NCBI RefSeq assembly: GCF_900188375.1
Contig: NZ_FZOO01000001.1
Coordinates: 310,001-374,000 of the forward strand
Reading direction: 5' to 3'
Length of the DNA stretch: 64,000 nucleotides
Source of the DNA: Geodermatophilus pulveris
GTDB taxonomy: Bacteria; Actinomycetota; Actinomycetes; Mycobacteriales; Geodermatophilaceae
The translations under genes were made by a program, and so were the position numbers. The notes beneath the pieces were generated by a model. It was not told where the DNA came from, ran no database searches, and saw only the letters and a list, made by a program, of their open reading frames with translations. Position 1 is the stretch's first letter; each line of letters opens with the position of its first letter. Shown here piece after piece: positions 43,671 through 56,580 of this stretch.

Positions 43671-45527
43671 ATGACCACCACATCCGCCGAGCCCGCCGCC
43701 GCGCAGGAGCAGCCGGACACCGCCAGCCTGGCGCAGCGGGTGCTGACCCTGCCACCTGCCCTCGGCCTGCCGGCCGAGCTGTACGCCAAGCGGGTCCAGG
43801 GCCGCGTCCGCCTGCAGCGGACCGCGTTCACCCTGGACCCCCACGCGGCGCTGAGCACCAACACCTACTTCGGCCGGGTCCCCGCGTCCTACTGGCAGCG
43901 CTGGACCGGTGTCACCGAGGTGACCTTCGAGGCCGAGTACGCCGGCACCGGCGTCGTCGAGCTGTTCGCCAGCGACTTCGCCGGCGAGGAGCGCACCGTG
44001 GGCGGGCAGGCGCTCGACGGCGAGGGCCGCGTGCGGCTCACCGTGGCCGTCGACAAGTTCGTCGACGGCGGCGCGGTCTGGGCGGACTTCCGCGCCGGCG
44101 AGGCCGAGCTGTCCGTCTCCGGCGCGCGCTGGACGATCCCGCACCCGCCGCGGCCGCGGCGGACCTCCGTGGTCATCTGCACGCACAACCGGCCCACGGA
44201 CTGCGTCAAGACCCTGCAGGCGCTGGCCGCCGACCTCCCCGCGCTCGACGCGCTGGACACCGTCTACGTCGTCGACCAGGGCGACAAGCGGGTGTCCGCG
44301 CAGCCGGAGTTCGCGCAGATCTCCGCCGACCTCGCCGGCCGGCTGCGCTACATCACCCAGGCCAACCTCGGCGGCGCCGGGGGCTTCACCCGCGGCATGT
44401 ACGAGATCGCCGAGGTCCAGGCCGAGCACCACGCCAACATCCTGTTCATGGACGACGACATCGTCCTGGAGCCGGAGTCGATCATCCGGCTGACCGCGTT
44501 CGCCAACTCCGCGCGGCAGCCGATCATCGTGGGCGCGCAGATGCTCTACGCGCTGCACCCGAAGCGGCTGCACACCGGCGCGGAGTACGCCGACCTCAGC
44601 ACGCTGGAGGCCGGCAAGGTCGTCTCCGGCGCGCTGTGGAACGAGGACATGACCGAGGAGAACCAGGAGGTCCGCGTCGACGCGGTCTACAACGCCTGGT
44701 GGAGCGCCATCCTCCCCTCGGAGATCGTGTCGGCGACCGGCTACCCGCTGCCGGTGTTCTTCCAGTGGGACGACATCGAGTACGGCCACCGGGCCCGCGA
44801 GAACGGCTTCACCACGGTCACCCTCCCCGGGGCCGGCGTGTGGCACGCGGACTTCACCTGGAAGGACCAGGACGACTGGTCCCGGTACTTCAGCGTCCGC
44901 AACAGCCTGATCACCGCCGCCCTGCACTCGGGGTTCTCCGGCCGCGGCCTGGCCCGCGTGCTGTTCGGGCGCATGGTCGCCTACGTGACCGCCATGCAGT
45001 ACGGCCTGACCGCGACCGCGATCAAGGGCGTCGAGGACTTCCTCGCCGGCCCGGAGGTGCTGCGCGACGGCGGCCAGCGGGCACTCACCGAGGTCCGCGA
45101 GCTGCGCCGGGCCTACCCCGAGACGGTGCGGCACAGCGCCTCCGACGTCCCGGGGATGACGCTGCGCGGCGAGGACACCGAGCGCGCCGACCCGCACCCG
45201 TCGATGCTCAAGGCCGTCCTCGCCAAGCGCGTCCTGTGGCAGCTGACCGGCCGCACCTCCGGCGCGGCGAACGTCCCGCTCGAGGACTCGCAGTGGTGGC
45301 ACGTGTCCCGGTTCCGGAAGGTCGTCGTCACCGACGCCTCCCAGGAGGGCGTGCGGATCCGCCGGTTCGACCGGGACACCGCCGTGCGGCTGGTCCGCGA
45401 GTCCGCCGCGGTCTGCCTGCGCCTGGCCAAGGAGGGCCCGGCGGTGGCCGCCGCCTACCGCCAGGCGCTGCCGGAGCTCACCAGCCGGGAGAACTGGCGG
45501 CGGCTGTTCGACGGCGGGGCCGAGTAG
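43671..45527 (+). CDS. glfT2: galactofuranosyltransferase GlfT2
   Basis: A 618-residue polymerising galactofuranosyltransferase. It has an N-terminal beta-sandwich (~40-155), a GT-A core (SVVICTHNRP, then the metal site FMDDDI with Asp261-263) and the active-site WHADFTW (Trp391-His392), all as in mycobacterial GlfT2; the helical C terminus is complete. It adds alternating beta-1,5 and beta-1,6 galactofuranose units to the lipid-linked galactan at the inner membrane face. The ATG at 43671 gives the family length. First gene of a four-gene set, three bases before the permease. Confidence 0.95.
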   Translation: MTTTSAEPAAAQEQPDTASLAQRVLTLPPALGLPAELYAKRVQGRVRLQRTAFTLDPHAALSTNTYFGRVPASYWQRWTGVTEVTFEAEYAGTGVVELFASDFAGEERTVGGQALDGEGRVRLTVAVDKFVDGGAVWADFRAGEAELSVSGARWTIPHPPRPRRTSVVICTHNRPTDCVKTLQALAADLPALDALDTVYVVDQGDKRVSAQPEFAQISADLAGRLRYITQANLGGAGGFTRGMYEIAEVQAEHHANILFMDDDIVLEPESIIRLTAFANSARQPIIVGAQMLYALHPKRLHTGAEYADLSTLEAGKVVSGALWNEDMTEENQEVRVDAVYNAWWSAILPSEIVSATGYPLPVFFQWDDIEYGHRARENGFTTVTLPGAGVWHADFTWKDQDDWSRYFSVRNSLITAALHSGFSGRGLARVLFGRMVAYVTAMQYGLTATAIKGVEDFLAGPEVLRDGGQRALTEVRELRRAYPETVRHSASDVPGMTLRGEDTERADPHPSMLKAVLAKRVLWQLTGRTSGAANVPLEDSQWWHVSRFRKVVVTDASQEGVRIRRFDRDTAVRLVRESAAVCLRLAKEGPAVAAAYRQALPELTSRENWRRLFDGGAE

Positions 45528-45530
45528 GCC

Positions 45531-46430
45531 ATGGCGTCGAGCAGCACGGCGTCCAGCAGCACGACCGCGCCCGGCTCCGCCGCGGCCACCGCCCCGGCGG
45601 CCCCGCCGGGCGTCAAGCCCCCGGGCCCCGACTTCCGCTCGGCGTTCCGCGACCTCGCCCGCGGCTGGGGGCAGCGCGAGCTGTGGCTGCAGCTGGGCTG
45701 GCAGGACATCCGCCAGCGCTACCGGCGCTCGGTCCTCGGCCCGATCTGGATCACCATCAGCATGGCGGTCACCGCCATCGCCCTCGGGATCCTGTACTCC
45801 GCGCTGTTCGGCCTGGACCTGGCGACGCTGCTGCCGCACGTCCTCGTCGGGATGATCGTGTGGACGTTCATCGCCGGGTGCATCTCCGAGGGCTCGGAGG
45901 TGTTCGTGGCGAACTCCGGCCTGATCACCCACCTGCCCGCGCCGATCAGCATCCACGTGTACCGGCTGGTGTGGCGCCAGACGCTGTTCTTCGCGCACAA
46001 CCTGATCGTCTACGGCGTCATGCTGCTGGTGTTCCCGCAGCCGCTGTGGTGGACCGACCTGTCGATCTTCCTGGCGTTCGCCCTGCTCGTCGTCAACGGC
46101 ATGTGGGTCGCGCTGCTCGTCGGCATCGTCAGCACCCGGTTCCGCGACCTGCCGCCGGTGATCCAGAGCGTCGTCCAGCTGCTGTTCTTCCTGACGCCGA
46201 TCGTCTGGATGTACGACGTCCTGCTGGCCAACCCGGCCGTCGCCGAGCGGGCACGGTGGGTGGAGGTCAACCCGCTGTTCCACTTCGTGGAGCTCGTCCG
46301 GCGCCCGATGCTGGGCCAGGACCAGGAGTGGCGCACCTGGTTCATCGTCTCGGGCATCGCCGTCGTCGGCTGGGCCCTGACGCTGCTGGTCATGCGGCGC
46401 TACCGCGGCCGCGTCGCGTACTGGGTCTGA
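45531..46430 (+). CDS. wzm: galactan ABC exporter permease (Wzm, Rv3783-like)
   Basis: A 299-residue ABC-2 permease with six spans; WQDIRQRYRRSVLGPIWITIS is the gate helix of Wzm proteins. The first ~35 residues are a Ser/Thr/Ala/Pro tail of low complexity. With the next gene it forms the transporter that in mycobacteria moves lipid-linked galactan (Rv3781-Rv3783). Position directly between glfT2 and glfT1 supports the same cargo here. The ATG lies three bases after the glfT2 stop. Confidence 0.92.
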   Translation: MASSSTASSSTTAPGSAAATAPAAPPGVKPPGPDFRSAFRDLARGWGQRELWLQLGWQDIRQRYRRSVLGPIWITISMAVTAIALGILYSALFGLDLATLLPHVLVGMIVWTFIAGCISEGSEVFVANSGLITHLPAPISIHVYRLVWRQTLFFAHNLIVYGVMLLVFPQPLWWTDLSIFLAFALLVVNGMWVALLVGIVSTRFRDLPPVIQSVVQLLFFLTPIVWMYDVLLANPAVAERARWVEVNPLFHFVELVRRPMLGQDQEWRTWFIVSGIAVVGWALTLLVMRRYRGRVAYWV

Positions 46431-46444
46431 GGGAGAGCCACCCC

Positions 46445-47206
46445 ATGGTCAGCATCGACGTCCACGACGCCTGCGTCGACTTCCCGATCTTCGACGCGAA
46501 GTCGCGGTCCCTCAAGCACACCGTGCTGGGCGTGGTGGGCGGCAACGTGGCCGCCAACACCCGCAAGGTCGTGGTGATCGAGGCGCTGCGCGGCATCGAC
46601 CTGCACCTGCGCGACGGCGACCGGCTGGCGCTGGTCGGCCACAACGGGGCGGGCAAGTCCACGCTGCTGCGGCTGCTGTCGGGCATCTACGAGCCGACCC
46701 GCGGGCAGGCCCTGGTCAACGGCCGGGTCGCCCCGGTGTTCGACCTCGGCGTCGGGATGGACCCGGAGATCTCCGGGCTGGAGAACATCCTGGTGCGCGG
46801 CCTGTTCCTCGGCATGAGCCGCAAGCAGATGGAGGCCCGGGTCGACGACATCGCCGAGTTCACCGAGCTCGGCAACTTCCTGCACATGCCGCTGCGCACC
46901 TACTCCACCGGCATGCGGGTGCGCCTGGCGCTCGGCGTCGTCACCAGCATCGACCCGGAGATCCTGCTGCTCGACGAGGGCATCGGCGCGGTCGACGCCG
47001 CGTTTCTCGAGCGGGCCAAGGGCCGGCTCAAGGACCTCGTGGACCGCGCCGGGCTGCTCGTCTTCGCGTCGCACTCCGACGACCTGCTCCAGCAGCTGTG
47101 CACCTCGGCGCTGTGGATGGAGCACGGCACCATCCGCCAGCAGGGCCCGCTCGACGAGGTCCTCGACGCCTACAAGGGCCGCGAGCACGCGCCCTCGGGG
47201 GGCTGA
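46445..47206 (+). CDS. wzt: galactan ABC exporter ATPase (Wzt, Rv3781-like)
   Basis: A 253-residue ATPase: Walker A GHNGAGKST, signature YSTGMRVR, Walker B ILLLDEGIGAVD (Gly where the 14-kb copy has Val-Leu). The N terminus carries the KHTVLGVVGGN insert seen in actinobacterial Wzt. No extra C-terminal domain. GGGAGAG precedes the ATG at 46445. Energises the preceding permease. Confidence 0.93.
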   Translation: MVSIDVHDACVDFPIFDAKSRSLKHTVLGVVGGNVAANTRKVVVIEALRGIDLHLRDGDRLALVGHNGAGKSTLLRLLSGIYEPTRGQALVNGRVAPVFDLGVGMDPEISGLENILVRGLFLGMSRKQMEARVDDIAEFTELGNFLHMPLRTYSTGMRVRLALGVVTSIDPEILLLDEGIGAVDAAFLERAKGRLKDLVDRAGLLVFASHSDDLLQQLCTSALWMEHGTIRQQGPLDEVLDAYKGREHAPSGG

Positions 47207-48121
47207 GTGTCCGCAGCGGCGCCCCACCCGGACGGCGAGCGGGTCGTCGCGGTCATCGTCACCCGGCACCGGCCGGAGTCCCTCGCGCAGGCGCTGGAGG
47301 CCCTGGCGGTGCAGACCCGGCCGGTGGACTCCGTCGTCGTCGTCGACAACGGCCCGGACCAGCCGGCCGAGGAGGTCGTGCGCAGCTGCGGGCTGCCGCA
47401 CACCTACCTGCTCTCCCAGGCCAACCTCGGCGGCGCCGGCGGGTTCGCCCTCGGCATGCTCACCGCGCTCGCCGACGGGGCGGACTGGGTGTGGTGCGCC
47501 GACGACGACGGCCGGCCCGCCGACGAGCACGTGCTGGCGACCCTGCTGTCGGTGGCCCGGGCGCGCGGGCTGGCCGAGGTGTCACCCGCGGTCGCCGACA
47601 TCGACGCGCCGGGCAGCTTCGCCTTCCCGGTGCGCACCGGCCTGCGCTGGAAGGGCGACCGGGCCGGCCTCGGCGGCGAGGACTTCCTGCCCGGCTACGC
47701 CTCGCTGTTCAACGGCGCGCTGTTCGCCGCGGCCACGCTCGCCCAGACCGGCGTGCCGGACCTGCGGCTGTTCGCCCGCGGCGACGAGACGGAGATCCAC
47801 CGCCGGCTGGTGCGCGCCGGGCTGCCCTTCGGCACCGCGCTGCACGCCACCTACCTGCACCCCAACGGCCGGGACGAGTTCAAGCCGATCCTCGGCGGGC
47901 GGCTGAGCGCGCAGTACCCCGAGTCGGAGTGGAAGCGCTTCTACACCTACCGCAACCGCGGCTACCTGATGCGCCAGCCGGGCATGCGCTGGCTGTTCCC
48001 GCTGGAGCTGGTCCGGTTCGGCTGGTTCTTCCTCGTCACCCGCCGCGACCTCCCCGGGTTCCGGGACTGGCTGCGCCTGGTGCGCGCCGGCCGCGCGGAG
48101 CGGTTCACCCCCGCGGGCTGA
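47207..48121 (+). CDS. glfT1: galactofuranosyltransferase GlfT1
   Basis: A 304-residue GT2 enzyme. VVAVIVTRHRPESL, QANLGGAGGFALGM (shared with GlfT2) and WCADDDGRP with the metal-binding Asp are typical of GlfT1, the initiator that places the first galactofuranose units on the rhamnosyl-GlcNAc linker lipid. The GTG follows the wzt stop without a gap. Convergent with glf, which makes its donor UDP-Galf. Confidence 0.93.
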   Translation: MSAAAPHPDGERVVAVIVTRHRPESLAQALEALAVQTRPVDSVVVVDNGPDQPAEEVVRSCGLPHTYLLSQANLGGAGGFALGMLTALADGADWVWCADDDGRPADEHVLATLLSVARARGLAEVSPAVADIDAPGSFAFPVRTGLRWKGDRAGLGGEDFLPGYASLFNGALFAAATLAQTGVPDLRLFARGDETEIHRRLVRAGLPFGTALHATYLHPNGRDEFKPILGGRLSAQYPESEWKRFYTYRNRGYLMRQPGMRWLFPLELVRFGWFFLVTRRDLPGFRDWLRLVRAGRAERFTPAG

Positions 48122-48147
48122 AGCGCTGGAACGGCCGCCCCTCAGGG

Positions 48148-48175
48148 CCCCGCGCCGAGCGTGCGAGGCGCGGGG
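48148..48175. terminator. hairpin between glfT1 and glf
   Basis: CCCCGCGCC (48148-48156) pairs with GGCGCGGGG (48167-48175); flanking CCCCTC and GAGGGG can lengthen the stem past a bulge. Bidirectional. Confidence 0.7.
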
Positions 48176-48191
48176 GGAGGGGTGGTCCTCC

Positions 48192-51564
<3,373 letters not shown>

Positions 51565-51574
51565 GCGGCGTCGC

Positions 51575-51589
51575 TAGCCTGCCCGCGTG
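51575..51589 (+). promoter_or_regulatory. leaderless -10 element of the SDR gene
   Basis: TAGCCT (51575-51580), six bases, GTG at 51587. Lies just after the manC stop. Confidence 0.6.
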
Positions 51590-52357
51590 AAGAGCTTCGA
51601 CGTCGCCGCTGTCGTCTCCGGCGGGGCCTCCGGCCTGGGTGCGGCCACCGTCCGGGCGCTGGCCGCCCGCGGGGCCGCCGTGACCGTCCTGGACCGGGAC
51701 GAGGAGCGGGGGGCCGCGCTCGCCGCCGAGCTGGGCGGGCCCACCACCTTCGCGCGCACCGACGTCACCGACGAGGCCTCGGTGCAGGCGGCGGTGGCGG
51801 ACGCGACGGGCAAGGACCGGCCGCTGCGGATCGCGGTCAACTGCGCCGGCATCGGCTGGGCGCAGCGCACGGTGGGCAAGGGCGACGTCCCGCACGACCT
51901 GGAGCCGTTCGTGCGCACCGTCATGGTGAACCTGGTCGGCACGTTCAACGTGCTGCGGCTGGCCGCCGCCGCGATGGCCGCCACCGAGCCCGGGGAGGAC
52001 GGCGAGCGCGGCGTCGTCGTGAACACCGCCTCCATCGCCGCCTACGACGGGCAGATCGGCCAGGTGGCCTACGCCGCGTCCAAGGGCGGCATCGTCGGCC
52101 TGACCCTCCCCGCGGCGCGCGACCTCGCCGGCATCGGCGTGCGGGTGTGCACCATCGCCCCCGGCCTGGTGGACACGCCGCTGCTGGCCGGCCTGCCCGA
52201 GGAGGCCCGCCGCAACCTCGCCGCGGGCATACCCTTCCCGAGGCGCCTCGGCCGCCCGGAGGACTTCGCCCAGCTCGCCCTGGACGTCGTCGAGCACGGC
52301 TACCTCAACGGCGAGGTCATCCGGATGGACGGCGCGCTGCGGATGGCGCCGCGCTGA
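51587..52357 (+). CDS. short-chain dehydrogenase, 3-hydroxyacyl-CoA dehydrogenase type
   Basis: A 256-residue classical [20 protein letters not shown] (nucleotide loop), [15 protein letters not shown], then Ser in [14 protein letters not shown] and Tyr-x3-Lys in YAASKGG. The GxGWAxRTxGKG element resembles human HSD17B10 and bacterial 3-hydroxy-2-methylbutyryl-CoA dehydrogenases, so an acyl-CoA substrate is likely. It has its own leaderless promoter and is followed 40 bp on by a DNA glycosylase gene. Unrelated to the glycan genes around it as far as I can see. Confidence 0.88.
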   Translation: MKSFDVAAVVSGGASGLGAATVRALAARGAAVTVLDRDEERGAALAAELGGPTTFARTDVTDEASVQAAVADATGKDRPLRIAVNCAGIGWAQRTVGKGDVPHDLEPFVRTVMVNLVGTFNVLRLAAAAMAATEPGEDGERGVVVNTASIAAYDGQIGQVAYAASKGGIVGLTLPAARDLAGIGVRVCTIAPGLVDTPLLAGLPEEARRNLAAGIPFPRRLGRPEDFAQLALDVVEHGYLNGEVIRMDGALRMAPR

Positions 52358-52397
52358 CCCCGCCGATCGCCGGTCCCTCTTCCCCGGGGAGCACCAC

Positions 52398-53327
52398 CTG
52401 AGCACCACCACGCTGGACGCGCCCTCGTTCACCGACACCTGGCGGCCGCACTGGCCGCTGGACCTGCGCCGCACCCTGTACCCGCACCAGCGCAGCGCCG
52501 GTGACCCGGCCCTGCAGCACCGCGACGACGGCTGCTGGCGCACGGCCACCACCGCCGACGGCCCGGCGACCGTGCACGTCAGCGTCCGCGGCGGCGAGGT
52601 GCACGTGCGCGCCTGGGGCCCGGGTGCGGAGCGGGCCGGGGCGGCGGTGCCGGCCTGGCTGGGCGCCGACGACCGGCCGGAGGAGTTCGAGGCCGGCGGG
52701 CACCCGCTGCTGGACCGGGTGCACCGCGCCTCGCCGTGGCTGCGGATGAGCCGCACCGGGCGCACCTGGGACGCGCTGGTGCCCGCCGTCCTGGAGCAGA
52801 AGGTGACCGTCGTCGAGGCCCACCGCGTGTGGCGCGCACTGCTGCGGCTGGCCGGCGACCCCGCCCCCGGCCCGGCGCCCGCGGCGATGCGGGTGGTGCC
52901 CAGCCCGCAGCGGGTGCTGGCGGTCACCGACTGGGAGTGGCACCGGTGCGGGCTGGACGGCGCCCGCCGCCGGGCGCTGCGCGCGGTGGCCTCCGTGGCC
53001 GCCCGGCTGGAGCCCGGCGAGGAGATCGACTGCCGGGACCTGCAGCGCCGGCTGCGCACCGTGCCCGGCGTCGGCGTCTGGACGGCGGCCGAGGTGGTGC
53101 AGCGCGTCTTCGGCTGCCCCGACACGGTCAGCTACGGCGACTACCACCTGAAGAACCTGGTCGGCTGGTCGCTGGCCGGCGTGCGGACCGACGACGACGG
53201 CATGATGCAGCTGCTCGAACCCTGGCGCGGGCAGCGGCAGCGCGTCGTCCGGCTGCTGGCCATCGGTGGCAGCCGCCCGCCCCGGCGCGGCCCGCGGAAC
53301 GCCCCGACCGACCACCGCCGCATCTGA
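52398..53327 (+). CDS. HhH-GPD DNA glycosylase (AlkA-like), probable CTG start
   Basis: A 309-residue DNA-3-methyladenine glycosylase 2 family protein. The helix-hairpin-helix VPGVGVWTAAEVVQRVFG is followed by GDYHLKNL, whose Asp is the catalytic residue; VLEQKVTVVEAHRVW begins the domain. The N-terminal region (TFTDTW-like RPHWPLDLRRTLYPH, then DDGCWRTAT) is coding and conserved in type, yet no ATG, GTG or TTG exists in frame before 52572. A CTG at 52398 gives L/M-STTTLDAPS and lies seven bases after GGGGA, so I take it as the start. Removes alkylated bases from DNA. Ends at a long hairpin shared with convergent rmlA. Confidence 0.82.
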   Translation: MSTTTLDAPSFTDTWRPHWPLDLRRTLYPHQRSAGDPALQHRDDGCWRTATTADGPATVHVSVRGGEVHVRAWGPGAERAGAAVPAWLGADDRPEEFEAGGHPLLDRVHRASPWLRMSRTGRTWDALVPAVLEQKVTVVEAHRVWRALLRLAGDPAPGPAPAAMRVVPSPQRVLAVTDWEWHRCGLDGARRRALRAVASVAARLEPGEEIDCRDLQRRLRTVPGVGVWTAAEVVQRVFGCPDTVSYGDYHLKNLVGWSLAGVRTDDDGMMQLLEPWRGQRQRVVRLLAIGGSRPPRRGPRNAPTDHRRI

Positions 53328-53405
53328 GCCGCCCCCGGCACAGGAGGCGGTGCATGCGTCCCTGGTGCTCGGAGCGTGGGCATTGCCTCCTGTGCCCGGG
53401 GCGGC
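53328..53405 (+). terminator. long hairpin between the DNA glycosylase gene and rmlA
   Basis: Arms 53328-53348 and 53385-53405 match at 20 of 21 positions. Inside them, pairing continues on the plus-strand RNA through several G-U pairs (53349-53362 with 53371-53384, two mismatches) to an eight-base loop, giving a ~35-bp rod. On the minus-strand RNA the G-U pairs become A-C clashes, so the full rod forms only on the glycosylase transcript. Confidence 0.8.
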
Positions 53406-53412
53406 GCGGCGC

Positions 53413-54285
53413 TCAGATGACGGGGTCGTCCAGCAGGCGCAGGAGGTAGTCGCCGTAGCCGCTCTTGCCCAGCGGCTCGGCGGCGCGGCGCAGGCCGTCG
53501 TCGTCCAGCCAGCCCTGCCGCCAGGCGACCTCCTCGATGCAGCCGATCTTGAGTCCCTGCCGCTCCTCGACGACGGACACGAACTCGGTGGCCTGCCGCA
53601 GCGAGGCGAAGGTGCCGGTGTCCAGCCAGGCGGTGCCGCGGTCCAGCACGGTCACGGTGAGCCGGCCCTCGCGCAGGTAGTGCTCGTTGACGGCGGTGAT
53701 CTCCAGCTCGCCGCGGGCGCTGGGCCGGGTGGCCCGGGCCACCTCGACCACCGACGACTCGTAGAAGTACAGCCCCGGGACGGCGTAGGAGCTCTTGGGC
53801 ACCGCCGGCTTCTCCTCGATGGACAGCACCCGCCCGTCGGCGTCGAACTCCACCACGCCGTAGTCCTGCGGGTTGGCCACGTGGTAGGCGAACACGTGCC
53901 CGCCGTCGGGGTCGGGCAGCCGGCCCAGCGCCGTGCCCAGCCCCGCGCCGTAGAAGATGTTGTCGCCCAGCACGAGGGCCACCGAGGAGTCGCCGACGAA
54001 GTCCGCGCCGATGACGAAGGCCTGGGCCAGCCCCTCGGGCCGCGGCTGGGCGGCGTACTCGATGCGCATGCCCAGCCGGCTGCCGTCGCCCAGCAGCGCG
54101 CGGAACGCGGCGGAGTCGGCCGGGGTGGTGATGACCAGCACCTCGCGGACGCCGGCCATCATCAGCGTGGACAGCGGGTAGTAGATCATCGGCTTGTCGT
54201 AGACGGGCATCAGCTGCTTGCTGACCGCCTGCGTGATGGGGAACAGGCGGCTGCCGGTGCCCCCGGCCAGGATGATCCCGCGCAT
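53413..54285 (-). CDS. rmlA: glucose-1-phosphate thymidylyltransferase
   Basis: A 290-residue enzyme: [14 protein letters not shown] signature, [25 protein letters not shown] (metal-binding Asp) and [19 protein letters not shown]. It makes dTDP-glucose from glucose-1-phosphate and dTTP, the first step to dTDP-rhamnose. The ATG at 54285 gives the family N terminus and lies eight bases after TAGCGT. Separated from rmlB/rmlD by 17 kb; no rmlC between. Confidence 0.96.
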   Translation of the reverse strand: MRGIILAGGTGSRLFPITQAVSKQLMPVYDKPMIYYPLSTLMMAGVREVLVITTPADSAAFRALLGDGSRLGMRIEYAAQPRPEGLAQAFVIGADFVGDSSVALVLGDNIFYGAGLGTALGRLPDPDGGHVFAYHVANPQDYGVVEFDADGRVLSIEEKPAVPKSSYAVPGLYFYESSVVEVARATRPSARGELEITAVNEHYLREGRLTVTVLDRGTAWLDTGTFASLRQATEFVSVVEERQGLKIGCIEEVAWRQGWLDDDGLRRAAEPLGKSGYGDYLLRLLDDPVI

Positions 54286-54299
54286 GATCGGCGACGCTA
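54283..54299 (-). promoter_or_regulatory. near-leaderless -10 element of rmlA
   Basis: TAGCGT (minus strand, 54299-54294), eight bases, ATG at 54285. The transcript would start one or two bases before the ATG. Confidence 0.5.
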
Positions 54300-54313
54300 C
54301 CCAGCGCGCCCGC

Positions 54314-55381
54314 TCACGGAGCCGGCGAGCCGAGCCACAACCTCCCCACGAGTGAGGTGCCGCCGGGGGTGCCCACCGGCTCCCAGCGGGTCGTCCACCC
54401 CTCGGCGTGCAGCTGCACCACCACCGCGCCCACCAGCGCCCCGAGGTTGAGCGCCGTGGTGGTGGTGGCCCGCTCCGGCAGGTGCACGTCGACCACGCCG
54501 TCGCCCTCGCCGCCGTAGCGCAGCACCACGGGGAACTCCGGCAGCGCGGCCGTCGCGACGCGGAACGCCGCGCCGACGGCGTCCAGCTCACCGGGCCGGG
54601 GGACCAGGTCGCGGCCGGGCACCCGGGTGGCCAGCAGGTCGCGGCTGCCGTAGGGGAACAGGTCGCCGGGACCCAGCCGGACCAGCGGCCGGGTGCCGGC
54701 GTCGTCCTCCGGCGGGTCGAACGGCAGGCCGCGGACGACGGCCACCGGGATGCCGGCCAGCTTGCCCTTCACCAGGTCCGCGGCGGCGGCCAGCTCGTCG
54801 ACGAGCGCCACCTGCGTGGTCTCCAGCCGGTTGCCGTGCGCGTCGACGGCGCCGCGCAGGTCGACCAGCGCGGGGACGCCGGCCGAGCCGACGGCGACGT
54901 CGGTGAGCCCGTCGCGCCAGGTGCGGCCGAAGGTGTCGCTGACGACGACCGCGACCGTGACGCCGAGCAGCTCGCGCAGCCGGTCGCGCAGCGCCCGGGC
55001 GGAGGCGTCGGCGTCCTCGGGCAGCAGCACCAGCGCGTCGCCGGCCACGTTGGAGGCGTCGATCCCGGCCGCGGCGACCACCCAGCCCTGCCGGGTCTCC
55101 ACGATCCTCAGCGGACCGCGGCGGGCCACCACCCGCACGGTCTCGGCGTCGATCGCCCGCTGCCGGGCGGCCTCCCGGTCCTCCCCGGGCGCGACCGGCA
55201 CCAGCCGGTCCTCGACCTTGGACACCACCTTGGAGGTGACGACGACGACGTCGCCGTCGGCCAGCCAGGGCGCGGCCCCGGCGACCGCGGCGGCCAGGTC
55301 GTCCCCGGGGGCGAACTCCGGCAGTCCGGGGACGGGGTGGACCGAGACGGAACCCGAGGGACGGGGCCCTTCGTCAGGCAC
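54314..55381 (-). CDS. cofE: coenzyme F420-0:L-glutamate ligase with shortened C-terminal domain
   Basis: A 355-residue protein. Residues ~10-245 are a complete Cof[27 protein letters not shown] and [10 protein letters not shown]-type metal and phosphate contacts. It adds glutamates to F420-0 using GTP. Mycobacterial FbiB has a second, FMN-binding nitroreductase domain of ~200 residues; here only ~100 residues follow, and [17 protein letters not shown] then [10 protein letters not shown] resemble just the last part of that domain. The RxSxRxF FMN-binding start is absent. The GTG at 55381 lies inside the cofD end (8-bp overlap). Confidence 0.88.
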   Translation of the reverse strand: MPDEGPRPSGSVSVHPVPGLPEFAPGDDLAAAVAGAAPWLADGDVVVVTSKVVSKVEDRLVPVAPGEDREAARQRAIDAETVRVVARRGPLRIVETRQGWVVAAAGIDASNVAGDALVLLPEDADASARALRDRLRELLGVTVAVVVSDTFGRTWRDGLTDVAVGSAGVPALVDLRGAVDAHGNRLETTQVALVDELAAAADLVKGKLAGIPVAVVRGLPFDPPEDDAGTRPLVRLGPGDLFPYGSRDLLATRVPGRDLVPRPGELDAVGAAFRVATAALPEFPVVLRYGGEGDGVVDVHLPERATTTTALNLGALVGAVVVQLHAEGWTTRWEPVGTPGGTSLVGRLWLGSPAP

Positions 55382-56348
55382 CGGCGGCGTCCAGCGCGGC
55401 CCGCGCCAGGGCCGCGGTCGTCCCGGGGGAGGACATCAGCAGCGGGACCGCGCGGACGTCGACGCCGGGCACGGCGGCGCCGTCGCCGGTGTGCACCAGC
55501 CAGGCGTCCAGCAGCCCGCCGGCCGAGCGGGCGCCGTAGTGCCGGCCCACGCCCTCCGCGCTGACCTCCACGCCGAGCACCGGCAGGCAGCGGTCGGCCA
55601 TCCCGCGCACCACGGCCCCGGCCACGATGGGCGAGACGCCCACGATCCGCCCGGGCGTGGCCAGCAGCGCCTCGCGCAGCCCGGGCACCCCGAGGATGGT
55701 GCCCACCGAGACGACCGGGTTGGACGGCGCCACGAGCACCGCGTCGGCGGTGGCGAGCGCCTCGGCCACCCCGGGCGCCGGCCGCGCGGCGTCCACCCCG
55801 ACCTGCACGAAGCCCCGGGCCTCCGGCTCGGCGCGCAGCCGCACCCACCACTCCTGGAAGTGGACCGCCCGCTGCCGCCCGGTCGGGCGCCCCTCCTCGT
55901 CGGGGTCGGCCACCACGACGTGGGTCTCCACCCGCTGGTCGCTCATCGGCAGCAGCTCCACGCCGGGCCGCCACCGGTCGGCCAGCGCCGCGGTCACCTG
56001 CGACAGCGGGTAGCCGGCGTCCAGCATCCGGGTGCGCACCAGGTGGGTGGCCAGGTCGCGGTCGCCCAGCCCGAACCAGGTCGGCTCGGCCCCGTAGGCG
56101 GCCAGCTCCTCGCGCACCGTCCAGCTCTCCCCGGCCCGGCCCCACCCGCGCCCGGGGTCGATGCCGCCGCCGAGGGTGTACATGACGGTGTCCAGGTCCG
56201 GGCAGATCCGCAGCCCGTGCACCGTCACGTCGTCGCCGGTGTTGACCACGGCGGTGAGCCGCGCGCCCGGCGCCGCCGCCCGGAGACCGGCCAGGAAGCG
56301 CGCCCCGCCGACACCTCCGGCGAGGACGACGATGTGCACGAAACTCAT
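55374..56348 (-). CDS. cofD: 2-phospho-L-lactate transferase
   Basis: A 324-residue CofD/FbiA protein: [16 protein letters not shown] at the N terminus, [28 protein letters not shown] and [16 protein letters not shown]. It joins the phospho-lactate (or phosphoenolpyruvate-derived) moiety to Fo in F420 synthesis. The ATG at 56348 is preferred over an ATG ten codons upstream because the family starts close to the VHIVVLAGG strand; either is possible. Followed by cofE and divergent from whiB, as in mycobacteria. Confidence 0.93.
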   Translation of the reverse strand: MSFVHIVVLAGGVGGARFLAGLRAAAPGARLTAVVNTGDDVTVHGLRICPDLDTVMYTLGGGIDPGRGWGRAGESWTVREELAAYGAEPTWFGLGDRDLATHLVRTRMLDAGYPLSQVTAALADRWRPGVELLPMSDQRVETHVVVADPDEEGRPTGRQRAVHFQEWWVRLRAEPEARGFVQVGVDAARPAPGVAEALATADAVLVAPSNPVVSVGTILGVPGLREALLATPGRIVGVSPIVAGAVVRGMADRCLPVLGVEVSAEGVGRHYGARSAGGLLDAWLVHTGDGAAVPGVDVRAVPLLMSSPGTTAALARAALDAAGA

Positions 56349-56465
56349 CGTGCCCGATGGGCAGTTGTCCACTGTCACCCGGGCGTGTCGAGGTGTGCAG
56401 CGAGAAGTGACGAACGCACCGTGACGGGAGGGGCGGGTGGGGCCGGGCGCTTACACCCGGCGGAG

Positions 56466-56495
56466 TTGACGCCTCAGCAACGACACGCGTGTAAT
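56466..56495 (+). promoter_or_regulatory. promoter of the whiB gene
   Basis: TTGACG (56466-56471), 18 bases, TGTAAT (56490-56495), about 85 bp before the ATG. One of the few TTGAC-type -35 boxes in the window, fitting a housekeeping sigma factor. Confidence 0.6.
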
Positions 56496-56580
56496 TCCCG
56501 CGGTGTCAACGAGTGCCGAGCGGCCCGGGAACGTCCCGTGGAACGCACATCGGGACGGCAGCGAGAGGGGACGCATCGTC

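Noticed and set aside
43545-46283. 912-codon open frame opposite glfT2 and wzm
   Set aside because: Antisense shadow; the sense strand carries complete enzyme motifs.
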